A DNA stretch of 64,000 nucleotides from Timonella corticicola (GTDB lineage Bacteria > Actinomycetota > Actinomycetes > Actinomycetales > Cellulomonadaceae), in the NCBI RefSeq assembly GCF_042683685.1, contig NZ_JBHUOP010000001.1, positions 310,001 through 374,000 on the forward strand. The letters run 5' to 3'. The notes beneath the pieces were generated by a model, which worked only from the letters and a program-made list of their open reading frames with translations, did no database searches and was not told where the DNA came from. The position numbers and the translations under genes were made by a program. Shown here piece by piece: positions 53,732 to 62,166 of the stretch (positions within the stretch are counted from its first letter, which is position 1; every line of letters starts with the position of its first letter).

Positions 53732-53958
53732 GTTATGCTCCTTAAGCACAAGAGATATGGGTACTGTCCCATCTTTGCATTATCCGGGCGGTTGCTAAAG
53801 CGCAAACCACTGCCTTTCGTCCCACTTCACGTGTGATTCTTGAGACATAGGCAGAATTTCTCGTGTCTGTGCCGTGTTTTTCTTTCCAGGGGACCTTCTC
53901 TACGGGCATAATCGCTGGTTCGCTCCCGTATGGGGCGGACAGGGGTATCCTTCCTTGC

Positions 53959-54318
53959 ATGGGTTTTTTCTCGAGGCTTTTTGGTGGTTCGTCTAGGACG
54001 GCGGGACCAACGTCCACCCCGGATGCTCCGGCGGATGGCGACTACAAGCGTGCCGTGTACCAGCATTTCGCGCAGTTCCATGCGTCGCGTGTTGGCGTTG
54101 AGGCGTATCTGGAGCCTGCGAACCCGAACGAGCCGACCTCGTTGCTTCTCATCGCGACCACAGGGGAGTGGACACGTCGCCGTATCCCCAACCCCAAAGA
54201 GGGGTACACGCTTGCGAAGGAACTGGGTATCCCCATCTATGACGTGAACTTCACGGGCTATCCGCAGCGCATGCGGGATTGGAATACGGCGCAACGCGCC
54301 GCCAAGAAAAACCGGTAA
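53959..54318 (+). CDS. Conserved hypothetical protein next to lpd
   Basis: The 119-residue product begins MGFFSRLFGGSS and has a compact domain with LLLIATTGEWTRRRIPN and PIYDVNFTGYPQRMRDWN. Proteins of this kind are found beside lpd or pepA in actinobacteria; some are labelled oxidoreductase without proof. The ATG at 53959 lies seven bases after TATCCT (53946-53951), so a leaderless mRNA is likely. The frame is open to 53863, but those residues do not fit. It is divergent from lpd and is followed directly by a partial copy of the 97-bp repeat. Confidence 0.75.
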   Translation: MGFFSRLFGGSSRTAGPTSTPDAPADGDYKRAVYQHFAQFHASRVGVEAYLEPANPNEPTSLLLIATTGEWTRRRIPNPKEGYTLAKELGIPIYDVNFTGYPQRMRDWNTAQRAAKKNR

Positions 54319-54410
54319 CTGGAAGACTTCCGCCGGATGTCAGTCTGGAGCTATTGACGAGCCTAGCGAGTTGGTGGCGGAGGTTGACGGTAGGTGTGAG
54401 TCTGACCAAC
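54319..54410 (+). repeat. Partial diverged copy of the 97-bp repeat (family R97)
   Basis: It starts CTGGAAGACTTCCGCCGGAT right after the stop of the upstream gene and keeps AGCGAGTTGGTGGCGGAGG, TTGACGGTAGG and TGAGTCTGACC. The full repeat is at 57082-57334. The rest of the gap to pepA has only the terminator below. Confidence 0.8.
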
Positions 54411-54525
54411 AAGCACCGGTGGGTGAGCCGAGTCGGGATAGGTGAGAATTCGTCGCCAATTGACGACGATTCCCTCCTACCAGCACACGGTCCGCCGCGA
54501 GCAGGTGCTCGGATCAGACGTAAAG

Positions 54526-54567
54526 AATGGCTGGGCGGCCTCGGAGTTCCGAGGCCGCCCAGCCATT
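54526..54567 (-). terminator. Terminator of pepA
   Basis: A 19-bp perfect stem AATGGCTGGGCGGCCTCGG and its complement, followed on the minus strand by CTTTA. It lies 14 bases past the pepA stop. Confidence 0.82.
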
Positions 54568-54581
54568 GTTGAACCTAGCGA

Positions 54582-56054
54582 TTACGATGCGTTCTCAAGG
54601 AATTTCAGCATCGTGCGCACGCCGTGTCCGGTGCCGCCCTTGGCGGTGTAACCATAGGCACCGCCGCTGTTGTAGGCGGGGCCGGCGATGTCGAGGTGAG
54701 CCCACGGGCGCCCGTCCGTGAACTCCTTGAGGAAGTGAGCGGCCACGAGCATGCCACCCCAGCGCTGGCCCATGTTCGCCAGGTCCGCTACCTGCGAGTC
54801 GAGTGTCGGGCGCAATTCCTCGGGCAGTGGCATCGCCCAGAAGGATTCCCCCGCGTTCTGGGCGGCGTCGAGGACGTCGGAGACCGTGCCGTCGGAGCCC
54901 ATGACCGCGGAGACCCGGTTTCCGAGTGCCATCATCTGCGCGCCGGTGAGGGTTGCGATGTCGAGGATGGTGTCGGCGCCGTCCTCGACTGCGGTGACGA
55001 GACCATCAGCGAGGACCAGGCGACCCTCAGCATCGGTGTTCAACACCTCGACGGTTTTTCCACCGCGGATGGTGATGACGTCGGATGGGCGGGTTGCACT
55101 TCCGGACGGCATGTTCTCTGCGAGGCAGAGGTAGCCGGTGACCGATACGTTCAGGCCGAGCTTTGCGGCGGCGAGCACAGTGTGCAGGACTGCTGCTGCA
55201 CCGGCCATGTCGGACTTCATCTCCTCCATGCCAGCGGCTGGCTTGATCGAGATTCCACCTGAGTCGAAGGTTATGCCCTTACCAACGAGCGCGATCTTGC
55301 GCTTCGCCTTGGAGGGGGAGTACGTGACCTTGACGAGGCGCGGGCCGCGGGTGGAGCCCTTGCCTACGCCAAGCAGGCCGCCGTAGCCGCCAGCGGTCAG
55401 TGCCTTCTCGTCAAGAACCGTGACCTTGACGCCGGTGCCCTTTGCCGCAGTCTTCGCGATGTCTGCGAAAGCAGCCGGGAACAGGTCGTTTGGTGCCGCA
55501 TTCACGAGGTCGCGGGTGCCGTGCACAGCCTGTGTGATGACCTGGGTGCGAGCCAAGCCCTTCTTCACTGCCGCCTGGCCTGCGAGGGGAGTGACAACCT
55601 GGACCGAGCCGACTGGTGTGCCCGAGGTTGCGGCTTCACCGGTGCGGTAGGTGCGGTATGCGTATGCGCCGAACTGCGCGCCCTCGGCGATAGCGAGAAC
55701 TTCGGTTTCCTCTTCGGCAGGCAGGGCGAATGCCGCAGACGCCACGTCAGTTAGCGTGCGTGCCGCGGAACCTGCCGCACGGCGCAACTGCTCCTCGCGT
55801 CCGCTGTGGTTCTCGCCGAGGCCCACGAGCACGACAGCCGCCGCACCGTAGCCTGCAGGCGCTGGAACGCGCGATACGCTGTCTGCCTTCGCGGAGACGC
55901 CGAGTGCCTTGAGGTTCAGGTCGTTGAACGCCTTCAGGTCAACGTTTGCTGGTCCCACGATGGTTGGGGTGGAATCGACCGAATCAACGCCGAGTACAAC
56001 GGCTTCGACTTTCAGTCCTTTTGGGTCTTTGTTTGTAAAAGTAAGTTCAGCCAC
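54582..56054 (-). CDS. pepA: Leucyl aminopeptidase (M17 family)
   Basis: This 490-residue cytosolic two-metal aminopeptidase has the N-terminal macro-like domain (1-170) and the catalytic C-domain. Visible motifs are LVGKGITFDSGGISIKPAAG (metal-binding Lys and Asp), the family signature NTDAEGRLVLAD near 340-351, and DIATLTGA. PepA can also act as a DNA-binding protein in E. coli, but this is not shown here. The ATG at 56054 is divergent from the membrane gene at 56113. Length is standard. Confidence 0.96.
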   Translation of the reverse strand: MAELTFTNKDPKGLKVEAVVLGVDSVDSTPTIVGPANVDLKAFNDLNLKALGVSAKADSVSRVPAPAGYGAAAVVLVGLGENHSGREEQLRRAAGSAARTLTDVASAAFALPAEEETEVLAIAEGAQFGAYAYRTYRTGEAATSGTPVGSVQVVTPLAGQAAVKKGLARTQVITQAVHGTRDLVNAAPNDLFPAAFADIAKTAAKGTGVKVTVLDEKALTAGGYGGLLGVGKGSTRGPRLVKVTYSPSKAKRKIALVGKGITFDSGGISIKPAAGMEEMKSDMAGAAAVLHTVLAAAKLGLNVSVTGYLCLAENMPSGSATRPSDVITIRGGKTVEVLNTDAEGRLVLADGLVTAVEDGADTILDIATLTGAQMMALGNRVSAVMGSDGTVSDVLDAAQNAGESFWAMPLPEELRPTLDSQVADLANMGQRWGGMLVAAHFLKEFTDGRPWAHLDIAGPAYNSGGAYGYTAKGGTGHGVRTMLKFLENAS

Positions 56055-56112
56055 CCCCCAATCCTAGCTGTTGTCTTTGGGTTCGCCGGGTTCGCTCCGG
56101 TAACCTCGAGGT

Positions 56113-56466
56113 GTGTTTCCTGTATTGAGCGCGTTAGTTTTCATCTCTGCGGCCCTTGTGCTCGGGTGGGCGCTGTGGTTTGTGGCCAAGGACCGGCCGG
56201 TCATCTTGAAGCAGTTGTTTGCGGCAGGCGTGGTTGAGGCGGTTTTGCTCGTGCAGACCGTGACCTGTGCGATTGTGCTCATGACCTCGCATCGCGATCT
56301 TGAGACGTGGGAGTTCTGGGGTTACGTCTTCACGATTTTGATCATCTTGCCAGGCGCTGCCGCGTGGGCCTTCGCTGAACGTACCAAGTGGAGTTCGGTG
56401 GTGTTGGCTGTGGCTGCCATCACGGTGATTTTCCTGCAGTACCGCCTGATTGTGCTGTGGGGTTGA
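56113..56466 (+). CDS. Small four-helix membrane protein
   Basis: This 117-residue protein has four hydrophobic segments (about 2-22, 33-54, 66-86 and 94-116) with short charged loops (AKDRP, SHRDLETWE, ERTKWSS). No family motif is seen. The start is the GTG at 56113, 58 bases from the divergent pepA start, so the two share a promoter region. Actinobacterial genomes often have a small membrane protein of this kind here. Confidence 0.65.
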   Translation: MFPVLSALVFISAALVLGWALWFVAKDRPVILKQLFAAGVVEAVLLVQTVTCAIVLMTSHRDLETWEFWGYVFTILIILPGAAAWAFAERTKWSSVVLAVAAITVIFLQYRLIVLWG

Positions 56467-56599
56467 TTTTCTTATTGCCGACGATCCGGTTGCGTTCCTC
56501 TAGATAGGCGTACGCTGGGTGGTTGGCAGGTTTGTTGTTTGTTGCCTGCGTGCACTGTGAGTGTATGCGGGTGTTTGAGCTAGGGGACCAAAGAGGATT

Positions 56600-57130
56600 A
56601 TGTCGCTGAGCGGTGCGAGTAGTGATAGTGGTTCGGATGAGCCGCAGGGTAAGAAATCGCTTGAGGAACGGTTGAACGACCGGTTGGATGCTAGTTCGGG
56701 GCGTGAGTCCGGGGTGGGATCGACTGGCCGTGGTTTCGGACGCATTCTCGTGGCGGTGTATGCCATTTTGGCGATCGCGGCGACGGCGCGTGGTGCGTGG
56801 CAGTTGATTGATCACGGTCATGAGGCTCCGCTGGCCTACTCCCTGTCACTGCTCGCTGGAATCATCTACATCGTGGCGACTGTTGCACTCGCAAAGGGCA
56901 GTGGCGTGTGGCGTCGTGTGGCCTGGGGTGCGGTGGTTTTCGAGGCTGTCGGCGTGCTGGCTGTGGGTATTTCGACTCTTGTGTCGAGTGATGCTTTCCC
57001 TGATAAGACGGTATGGTCCAACTTTGGTCAGGGATACGGATACATTCCGCTCGTGCTGCCGTTTGTTGGCATATTCTGGTTATGGAAGACTTCCGCCGGA
57101 CGTCAATCCGTAGGTACTGACGAAGCGTAG
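56600..57130 (+). CDS. Membrane protein whose C-terminus runs into a repeat
   Basis: This 176-residue protein has a charged N-terminal part (about 1-45, EERLNDRLDAS) and four hydrophobic segments (about 47-67, 77-97, 107-127 and 147-162). The last 14 residues (TSAGRQSVGTDEA) are encoded inside the 97-bp repeat that starts at 57082. The original stop was probably lost or replaced when the repeat was inserted. No family is certain. The ATG at 56600 follows AGAGGA. pyrD follows on the same strand after the repeats. Confidence 0.7.
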   Translation: MSLSGASSDSGSDEPQGKKSLEERLNDRLDASSGRESGVGSTGRGFGRILVAVYAILAIAATARGAWQLIDHGHEAPLAYSLSLLAGIIYIVATVALAKGSGVWRRVAWGAVVFEAVGVLAVGISTLVSSDAFPDKTVWSNFGQGYGYIPLVLPFVGIFWLWKTSAGRQSVGTDEA

Positions 57131-57334
57131 CGAGTTGGTGGCGGAGGTTGACGGTAGGCGTGAATCTGACCGATGAGTACTGATGACTTCCGCCGGACGC
57201 CAATCCGTAGGCATTGACGAAGCGTAGCGAGTTGGTGGCGGAGGTTGACGGTAGGCGTGAATCTGACCGATGAGTACTGATGACTTCCGCTGGATGTCAA
57301 TCCGTAGGCATTGACGAAGCGTAGCGAGTTGGTG
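57082..57334 (+). repeat. 97-bp tandem repeat (family R97), 2.6 copies
   Basis: Units start with GACTTCCGCC at 57088, 57185 and 57282, exactly 97 bases apart. The first is preceded by TGGAA, making GGAAGACTTCC. Shared blocks are AATCCGTAGG, TTGACGAAGCGTAGCGAG, GTTGGTGGCGGAGG, GGTAGGCGTGAATCTGACC and GATGAGTACTGAT. The last unit stops after GTTGGTG. The 5' end overlaps the upstream gene, and the 3' end is 33 bases before pyrD. Confidence 0.92.
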
Positions 57335-57366
57335 CGAGGACACCCGTTACTACTGAAAAGGTTCTT

Positions 57367-58401
57367 GTGATTTACCAGCAGATTTTCAAGCATGTGTTCT
57401 CGAAGATGGACCCGGAGAAGGCACACCACCTGGTGCATACGGGGATCACGGTTGTTGGTAGGACTCCGATTCTCGCGGGTGTGATCGAGGGTGCCTTTGC
57501 CCCGTATTTGACCCGTGGTGAGGGCGTGCGGGTGTTTGGGCGGAGGGTTCCTGCACCGTTCGGTCTGGCGGGTGGGTTCGACAAGGACGCGAAGGCCGTG
57601 CGTGGCTTGAACATGCTGGGTTTCGGTTTTGTTGAGATCGGTACGATCACTGCGCAGGCTCAGCCGGGCAATGAGAAGCCTCGTATGTGGCGTGAGATTG
57701 AGATGCAGGCGCTGCGTAACCGTATGGGTTTCAACAATGAGGGCGCTGATGTTGCGGCTGCTCAGTTGCATCGGCTTCGGTCGACGCCGAAGGGTCGTTC
57801 GATCTTTGTGGGTGTCAACATCGGCAAGACCAAGCTGACTCCAGCAGAGGAGGCGGCGGAGGATTACGCGTACAGCGCCCGGCTTCTTGCCCCGTATGCG
57901 GACTATCTCGTGGTGAACGTGTCCTCTCCGAATACGCCTGGGCTGCGGGATCTCCAGAACGTTGACGCGTTGCGTCCTATTCTGTCCGCCGTGCGTGAGG
58001 CCGCAGACGCGGCGACCGATGCTGTCAACAAGGCTCGGGTGCCACTCTTGGTGAAGATCGCTCCCGACCTTGCGGATGACGATGTTCGTGCGGTGGCTCA
58101 GTTGGCCAAGGAACTGGGGCTCGCCGGCGTTGGCGCAGTCAATACGACCATCAACCATGAGCTTGGTCCCGGTGGGTTATCAGGTAAGCCCGAGCTTGAG
58201 CGTGGGCTTGAGGTTGTGCGGATTCTACGTCAGAACCTCAACCCGGAGCACGTCATCATTGGTTCGGGTGGCATCTCCACGGCTCAGGATGCGCGGCGTT
58301 ATCTTGACGCGGGTGCGAACCTGGTTCAGGGGTACACCGGATTCATCTACAACGGTCCACTGTGGGCTCGTAAGATCAACCGGGCGCTTCTTGGCCTGTA
58401 G
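57367..58401 (+). CDS. pyrD: Dihydroorotate dehydrogenase (quinone), class 2
   Basis: This 344-residue membrane-associated flavoenzyme oxidises dihydroorotate in pyrimidine synthesis and passes electrons to quinone. It has the N-terminal helical extension of class 2 enzymes (about 1-35, IFKHVFSKMDPEKAHH). The FMN-binding regions are FGLAGGFDKDAKAV, NRMGFNNEGADVAA and the NVSSPNTPGLRDLQ loop with the catalytic Ser. It ends with IIGSGGIST and LVQGYTGFIYNGP. The start is the GTG at 57367. The preceding repeat forms much of its leader. Confidence 0.96.
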   Translation: MIYQQIFKHVFSKMDPEKAHHLVHTGITVVGRTPILAGVIEGAFAPYLTRGEGVRVFGRRVPAPFGLAGGFDKDAKAVRGLNMLGFGFVEIGTITAQAQPGNEKPRMWREIEMQALRNRMGFNNEGADVAAAQLHRLRSTPKGRSIFVGVNIGKTKLTPAEEAAEDYAYSARLLAPYADYLVVNVSSPNTPGLRDLQNVDALRPILSAVREAADAATDAVNKARVPLLVKIAPDLADDDVRAVAQLAKELGLAGVGAVNTTINHELGPGGLSGKPELERGLEVVRILRQNLNPEHVIIGSGGISTAQDARRYLDAGANLVQGYTGFIYNGPLWARKINRALLGL

Positions 58402-58498
58402 GCGTTTTCAGCGAGAGTGCACTTTCGCGCACTTTTGTTAGGGAGAGTGCATGGAAACATGCTCTTGTCTGGGAGCCGCCAACCAGAGTGAAGCGTCG

Positions 58499-58533
58499 AG
58501 GACTCTCGTGTGAGGATTTCACACGAGAGTCCT
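58499..58533. terminator. Bidirectional terminator after pyrD
   Basis: A perfect 15-bp stem AGGACTCTCGTGTGA / TCACACGAGAGTCCT lies between pyrD and the convergent gene at 58580. Confidence 0.75.
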
Positions 58534-58579
58534 TGCGCTTGGGCCCAAGTGTGAGCCACTAGAGTGTTCTCCTGGCCAT

Positions 58580-59092
58580 CTACATGAACCAGTTCACGAC
58601 CACATCGCCGAAGAACCCGAAGAGTATGCCCCACGCGATGATTGAGATGGTTTGGAACAGATACACGCTTGATCTCTTGGCACCGAGGGCCACGAGCGCT
58701 GGCGCCGTGATCTGGCTTGCCACAACCAGCGGGCCTAGCAGGCACACGCCAGGAACTCCGAAACGATTGAGGTACTTCTCTATCTTCTGTTGCCGCGGTG
58801 TGAGTTCTCTCTTACTGGCGCGGTTCTTGGTTGCCGCATCACGGATACCGCTTGCGGTGGCTATCACGAGGAACGTGCTGATGATGTTGCCCACCACTGC
58901 CGCGGCAACGGCAAGTGCGGGTGGCACACCGACGATGACGCCGAGAAAGCTACCCAGGTAGGACTCGATGAATGGAATCGCCCCGGCGAGGAGTAGCACA
59001 CCTCCTTGCTGCCATGGGTCGGCGCTGGCCGCCGTCTGTGCCAGCCAGGTGAAAATGTCTGTTACGAAGTCGAGGTTCACGGGGTTCTCCAT
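58580..59092 (-). CDS. Small multidrug-export family protein
   Basis: This 170-residue protein matches the Sm_multidrug_ex pattern: a first hydrophobic helix with GAIPFIESYLGSFLGVIVG, a conserved basic loop (KRELTPRQQKIEKYLNRFG), and GVCLLGPLVVASQITAPAL. It has about four membrane segments. The family is named from one study and substrates are unknown. The ATG at 59092 is at the end of an intergenic region with inverted repeats shared with the two-component system on the other side, which may control it. Confidence 0.8.
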   Translation of the reverse strand: MENPVNLDFVTDIFTWLAQTAASADPWQQGGVLLLAGAIPFIESYLGSFLGVIVGVPPALAVAAAVVGNIISTFLVIATASGIRDAATKNRASKRELTPRQQKIEKYLNRFGVPGVCLLGPLVVASQITAPALVALGAKRSSVYLFQTISIIAWGILFGFFGDVVVNWFM

Positions 59093-59182
59093 CTCGTTGT
59101 GTGCGGGTAAAGCCGAACCCTTGTGGTGCGGCCACTGCTTTCAATCGTGAAGGAGAAGACCTCTTGGCCGTAGTGACCTTGT

Positions 59183-59227
59183 GTCATGGAGATATATGAC
59201 GCCATGTCACTACCATGGCACCGTGAC
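59183..59227. promoter_or_regulatory. Inverted-repeat operator between the exporter and the two-component genes
   Basis: GTCAT, eight bases, ATGAC (59183-59200) is a perfect inverted repeat. It overlaps TGAC-n5-GTCA (59197-59209) and is followed by GTCAC...GTGAC (59206-59227). NarL/DesR-type regulators bind such repeats. The region is 91 bases from the exporter start and 103 bases from the kinase start. Confidence 0.5.
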
Positions 59228-59329
59228 GTCTAGGAGCATGGACAGAATCATTGAGGTCGTCTACCGCTGAAGTCTTATGCGGCATCGGAGAGCATACCTA
59301 GACGTGAATTGTTTGAATTGGATGGATAT

Positions 59330-60445
59330 ATGAACCGCTCCGATGCACTCATGCATGAGGCGCGTAGCACATTGAATCGGAGAACAACGCGCAGCTATAT
59401 GATCGCCGCAGGTGTGACTGCGGCTGCAGGTTTCGTCGGCGCCGATAGTTGGTTTGCCGCACTTGCAGTAGCGCCGAGTCTGGCACTGTCTTTCATGGTG
59501 TTGCTGACCGGGTGGGCTCAACCTGCACATCAAAACCTCATGCTCGCCTCAGGAGTCGTTGGTGCTGGAACCCTTGTGTGGACGGCATTTACCCACGCGA
59601 ACCTCATGGGTGCTGTGGGCATCACGATCACTGGTGCCATGTGGGTCACTTACCGACGAGTCCGGGGTCAACTGCAGGTCATTGCTCTATGTGCTCTCGT
59701 CATTTCGGTACTTCTCATGGCGCAACTCCCCGATGTCGGAGCGGAACTCCAATCCATTTCCGTGATGAGCGTCGTGGCGATTGCCTGGGCGAGCGCGATT
59801 GTGGAGAGCGACGATCAGCGCAGACTGTTTGACCTACTGGAACGTACAAAGGACGCTGAACGCGAGGCGTCAATTCTGCGTGAACGCAACCGGTTCGCAG
59901 CAGACCTACATGATGTCCAAGGTCATACACTGCACGTCATCAAGCTGAAGGCTGCGGTGGCGGCACGACTCCAGCATGCAGACCCGGAACGAACCGCACG
60001 GGAACTGGAAGATATTGGACGTCTCACCGCTGAGACAATCGAACAGGCCCGTGACCTCGCCAACTCGATGCATCAACTCGTGCTGAGCGCGGAACTGAAC
60101 AATGCGCGCGAACTGCTCACCGCTGCGGGCATCGATACTCAGGTGGAATACCTTGACGATGAACTGCATGTGGGTTCTGGTGAGAACCAGGGTTCGCTTG
60201 CACTGGTCCTGCGTGAGGCGACCACGAACATTCTGCGTCACGCTAGACCAGCGCGAGTCGTGATCATGGTTGGCCCAGATGTGCTCGTCGTACGCAACGA
60301 TGGAATTACGCCGAGTCAGCTGAGACCGTTACGTGGGCTGGCCACCTTGCAGCAGCGGATGAGAGACGCTGGTGGCACACTCCTGATTGAATCGGATGAC
60401 ACGACCTTCTGCCTTCGTGCGGTCTTCGAGGAGGAGGCAGAATGA
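59330..60445 (+). CDS. Sensor histidine kinase, NarL/DesK type
   Basis: This 371-residue membrane kinase has four or five hydrophobic segments in its first 150 residues. A dimerisation helix follows, with the phospho-acceptor His in ERNRFAADLHDVQGHTLHVI (His near 197). An HATPase_c domain completes it (LREATTNILRHARPARVVIM N box; NDGITPSQ; GLATLQQRM G box). The group includes DesK, which senses membrane state. The ATG at 59330 is chosen; a TTG at 59309 is in frame. Its end overlaps the regulator start by four bases, so they are co-translated. Confidence 0.9.
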   Translation: MNRSDALMHEARSTLNRRTTRSYMIAAGVTAAAGFVGADSWFAALAVAPSLALSFMVLLTGWAQPAHQNLMLASGVVGAGTLVWTAFTHANLMGAVGITITGAMWVTYRRVRGQLQVIALCALVISVLLMAQLPDVGAELQSISVMSVVAIAWASAIVESDDQRRLFDLLERTKDAEREASILRERNRFAADLHDVQGHTLHVIKLKAAVAARLQHADPERTARELEDIGRLTAETIEQARDLANSMHQLVLSAELNNARELLTAAGIDTQVEYLDDELHVGSGENQGSLALVLREATTNILRHARPARVVIMVGPDVLVVRNDGITPSQLRPLRGLATLQQRMRDAGGTLLIESDDTTFCLRAVFEEEAE

Positions 60446-61047
60446 CGATCACCGTTCTTTTGGCCGATGATGAAGGGCTCATCCGTACAGCGCTCGCCAC
60501 TCTGTTGCCGCTTGAGGGTGACCTGGAGATCCTTGCCGAGGCGAGTGATGGGTCTGAGGCGATTCAGAGGTTTGATGAGTTGCAGCCAGATGTCGCACTC
60601 TTGGACCTGGAGATGCCCGAGAAGAATGGACTCGACGTCGCCAAGCACATCCTCACCAGTTCACCGGGTCATGCGGTGGTTATCCTCACCCGACATGCCC
60701 GCCCAGGTGTGCTGCGCACGGCTCTTCGGTTGGGTGTCCGAGGGTTCCTCGGTAAAGACGCTGATCCGTCCCTGATCGCCAAAGTCGCGGCTGAGGTCGC
60801 AGCAGGTGGACGATACGTTGATGCTGCGATCTCCGCGCAGGCTCTCATAGAGGACTGTCCGCTCACGGAGCGCGAACGCGATGTGCTGCGCGTTGCCGGC
60901 GAGGGTTATTCTGTTTCCGCCATGGCCCAGATCCTGCACCTTGCACCAGGAACTATCCGCAACTACCTGTCGAGCGCGATCGGCAAAACCCACACGACGA
61001 ATCGCCACGACGCCGCACGGTATGCGCGCGAGCATGACTGGCTGTAG
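60442..61047 (+). CDS. Response regulator, NarL/LuxR (DesR-like) type
   Basis: This 201-residue regulator has a receiver domain (about 1-125) with the acidic pair in ADDEG, the phospho-Asp in VALLDLEMPEKNG near residue 54, and the Lys in GFLGKDA near 106. A LuxR helix-turn-helix (LTERERDVLRVAGEGYSVSA onward) ends the protein. The ATG overlaps the kinase stop (ATGA). It probably regulates its own operon and the divergent exporter through the inverted repeats at 59183. The convergent aldo/keto reductase lies behind a terminator. Confidence 0.93.
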   Translation: MTITVLLADDEGLIRTALATLLPLEGDLEILAEASDGSEAIQRFDELQPDVALLDLEMPEKNGLDVAKHILTSSPGHAVVILTRHARPGVLRTALRLGVRGFLGKDADPSLIAKVAAEVAAGGRYVDAAISAQALIEDCPLTERERDVLRVAGEGYSVSAMAQILHLAPGTIRNYLSSAIGKTHTTNRHDAARYAREHDWL

Positions 61048-61058
61048 ATAGGCGCCTT

Positions 61059-61110
61059 AAACGGGCAATGGGATGGAAACGCAAATGCGTTTCCATCCCA
61101 TTGCCCGTTT
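61059..61110. terminator. Long bidirectional terminator
   Basis: A perfect 25-bp stem (AAACGGGCAATGGGATGGAA and on to the loop AA) with TTTTAAA outside. It lies 12 bases past the response regulator and 14 bases past the convergent aldo/keto reductase. Confidence 0.88.
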
Positions 61111-61123
61111 TAAAGGTGTTACC

Positions 61124-62125
61124 TCATCGTTCCCCTGGCTGATCAGCGAGGGTCTGCTTCGGGTCACGGTTCACATGGTCGCCGAGGATCTCATCGATCT
61201 TGGCCATCAGCTCGGCAGGAATCTCGACGCCGCCAGCCTTGACGTTCTCTGCGATCTGCTGCGGACGCGAAGCACCAATGATTGGCGCTGCGACATTCTT
61301 GTTCTGCAGGACCCACGCGAGGCCAAGTTGTGGAAGGGTGAGTTCCAACTCCTCTGCGACAGGCTTCAGATTCTGGATGCGAGCAAGCAGATCGTCGTTC
61401 ATCTTGGAACGGATGAAACGCGAAACACTCTCACTAGCCGCGCGAGATCCAGCAGGAGCCTCTTGACCTGGAAGGTACTTTCCAGTGAGGAGCCCTTCAG
61501 CCAGTGGGCTCCACACGATCTGGGAGAGGCCGAGTTCTTTAGAGGTTGGGACAACCTCGTCCTCGATGACGCGCCACAGCATGTTGTACTGGGGCTGCGA
61601 GGAGATCAGTTGGAACCCGAGTTCCTTTGAGTACTTGTGCGCTGCACGGATCTGGTCAGCGGTCCACTCGGAGACACCGATGTACAGTGCCTTACCCTGA
61701 CGCACGATGTCCGCGAACGCGAGCATCGTCTCTTCGAGTGGGGTCGAGGCATCGTAGCGGTGTGCCTGATAGAGGTCTACGTAGTCCGTGCCGAGTCGCT
61801 TCAGAGAACCGTTGATCGATTCCATGATGTGCTTACGGGATAGGCCTGTGTCGTTGTGTCCGCCTGGACCTGTTGGCCAGTAGACCTTGGTGAGGATTTC
61901 GAGCGATTCGCGGCGTTGACCCTTGAGGGCATCACCGAGAACCGTTTCAGCAACAGTGTTGGCGTACACGTCAGCGGTGTCGAAGGTTGAGATTCCCGCG
62001 TCGAGTGCAGCATGCACACACTTGGTTGCGGTTTCGTTTTCAACCTGTGAACCGTGGGTGAGCCAGTTGCCGTAGATGAACTCCGAGATCTTGAGGCCGG
62101 AGTTTCCGAGGTATTTGTATTGCAT
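61124..62125 (-). CDS. Aldo/keto reductase (Kv-beta-like)
   Basis: This 333-residue NADPH-dependent reductase has the barrel motifs STFDTADVYAN (catalytic Asp and Tyr), ILTKVYWPTGPGGHNDTGLS (Lys) and YQAHRYD (His). The C-terminal IIGASRPQQIAENV segment binds the cofactor. The sequence is closest in style to the voltage-gated potassium channel beta subunit group (YghZ/YhdN-like). The substrate is unknown. The ATG at 62125 fits the normal start MQYKYLGNSGLKIS. Confidence 0.93.
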   Translation of the reverse strand: MQYKYLGNSGLKISEFIYGNWLTHGSQVENETATKCVHAALDAGISTFDTADVYANTVAETVLGDALKGQRRESLEILTKVYWPTGPGGHNDTGLSRKHIMESINGSLKRLGTDYVDLYQAHRYDASTPLEETMLAFADIVRQGKALYIGVSEWTADQIRAAHKYSKELGFQLISSQPQYNMLWRVIEDEVVPTSKELGLSQIVWSPLAEGLLTGKYLPGQEAPAGSRAASESVSRFIRSKMNDDLLARIQNLKPVAEELELTLPQLGLAWVLQNKNVAAPIIGASRPQQIAENVKAGGVEIPAELMAKIDEILGDHVNRDPKQTLADQPGER

Positions 62126-62166
62126 GGTCTTTAGCCTATGCCACTACATCGAACTTGGGTTGAAAA

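Noticed and set aside
52418..53836. 472-residue frame antisense to lpd
   Set aside because: It mirrors the codon pattern of lpd on the other strand, has no domain, and lpd is certain. Long antisense frames are common in GC-rich genes, also over pepN (1176-2138), hsdM (16984-18006) and sucB (51028-52104).
57082..57334. CRISPR-like array
   Set aside because: The 97-bp units repeat over their whole length with no unique spacers, and no cas genes are present.
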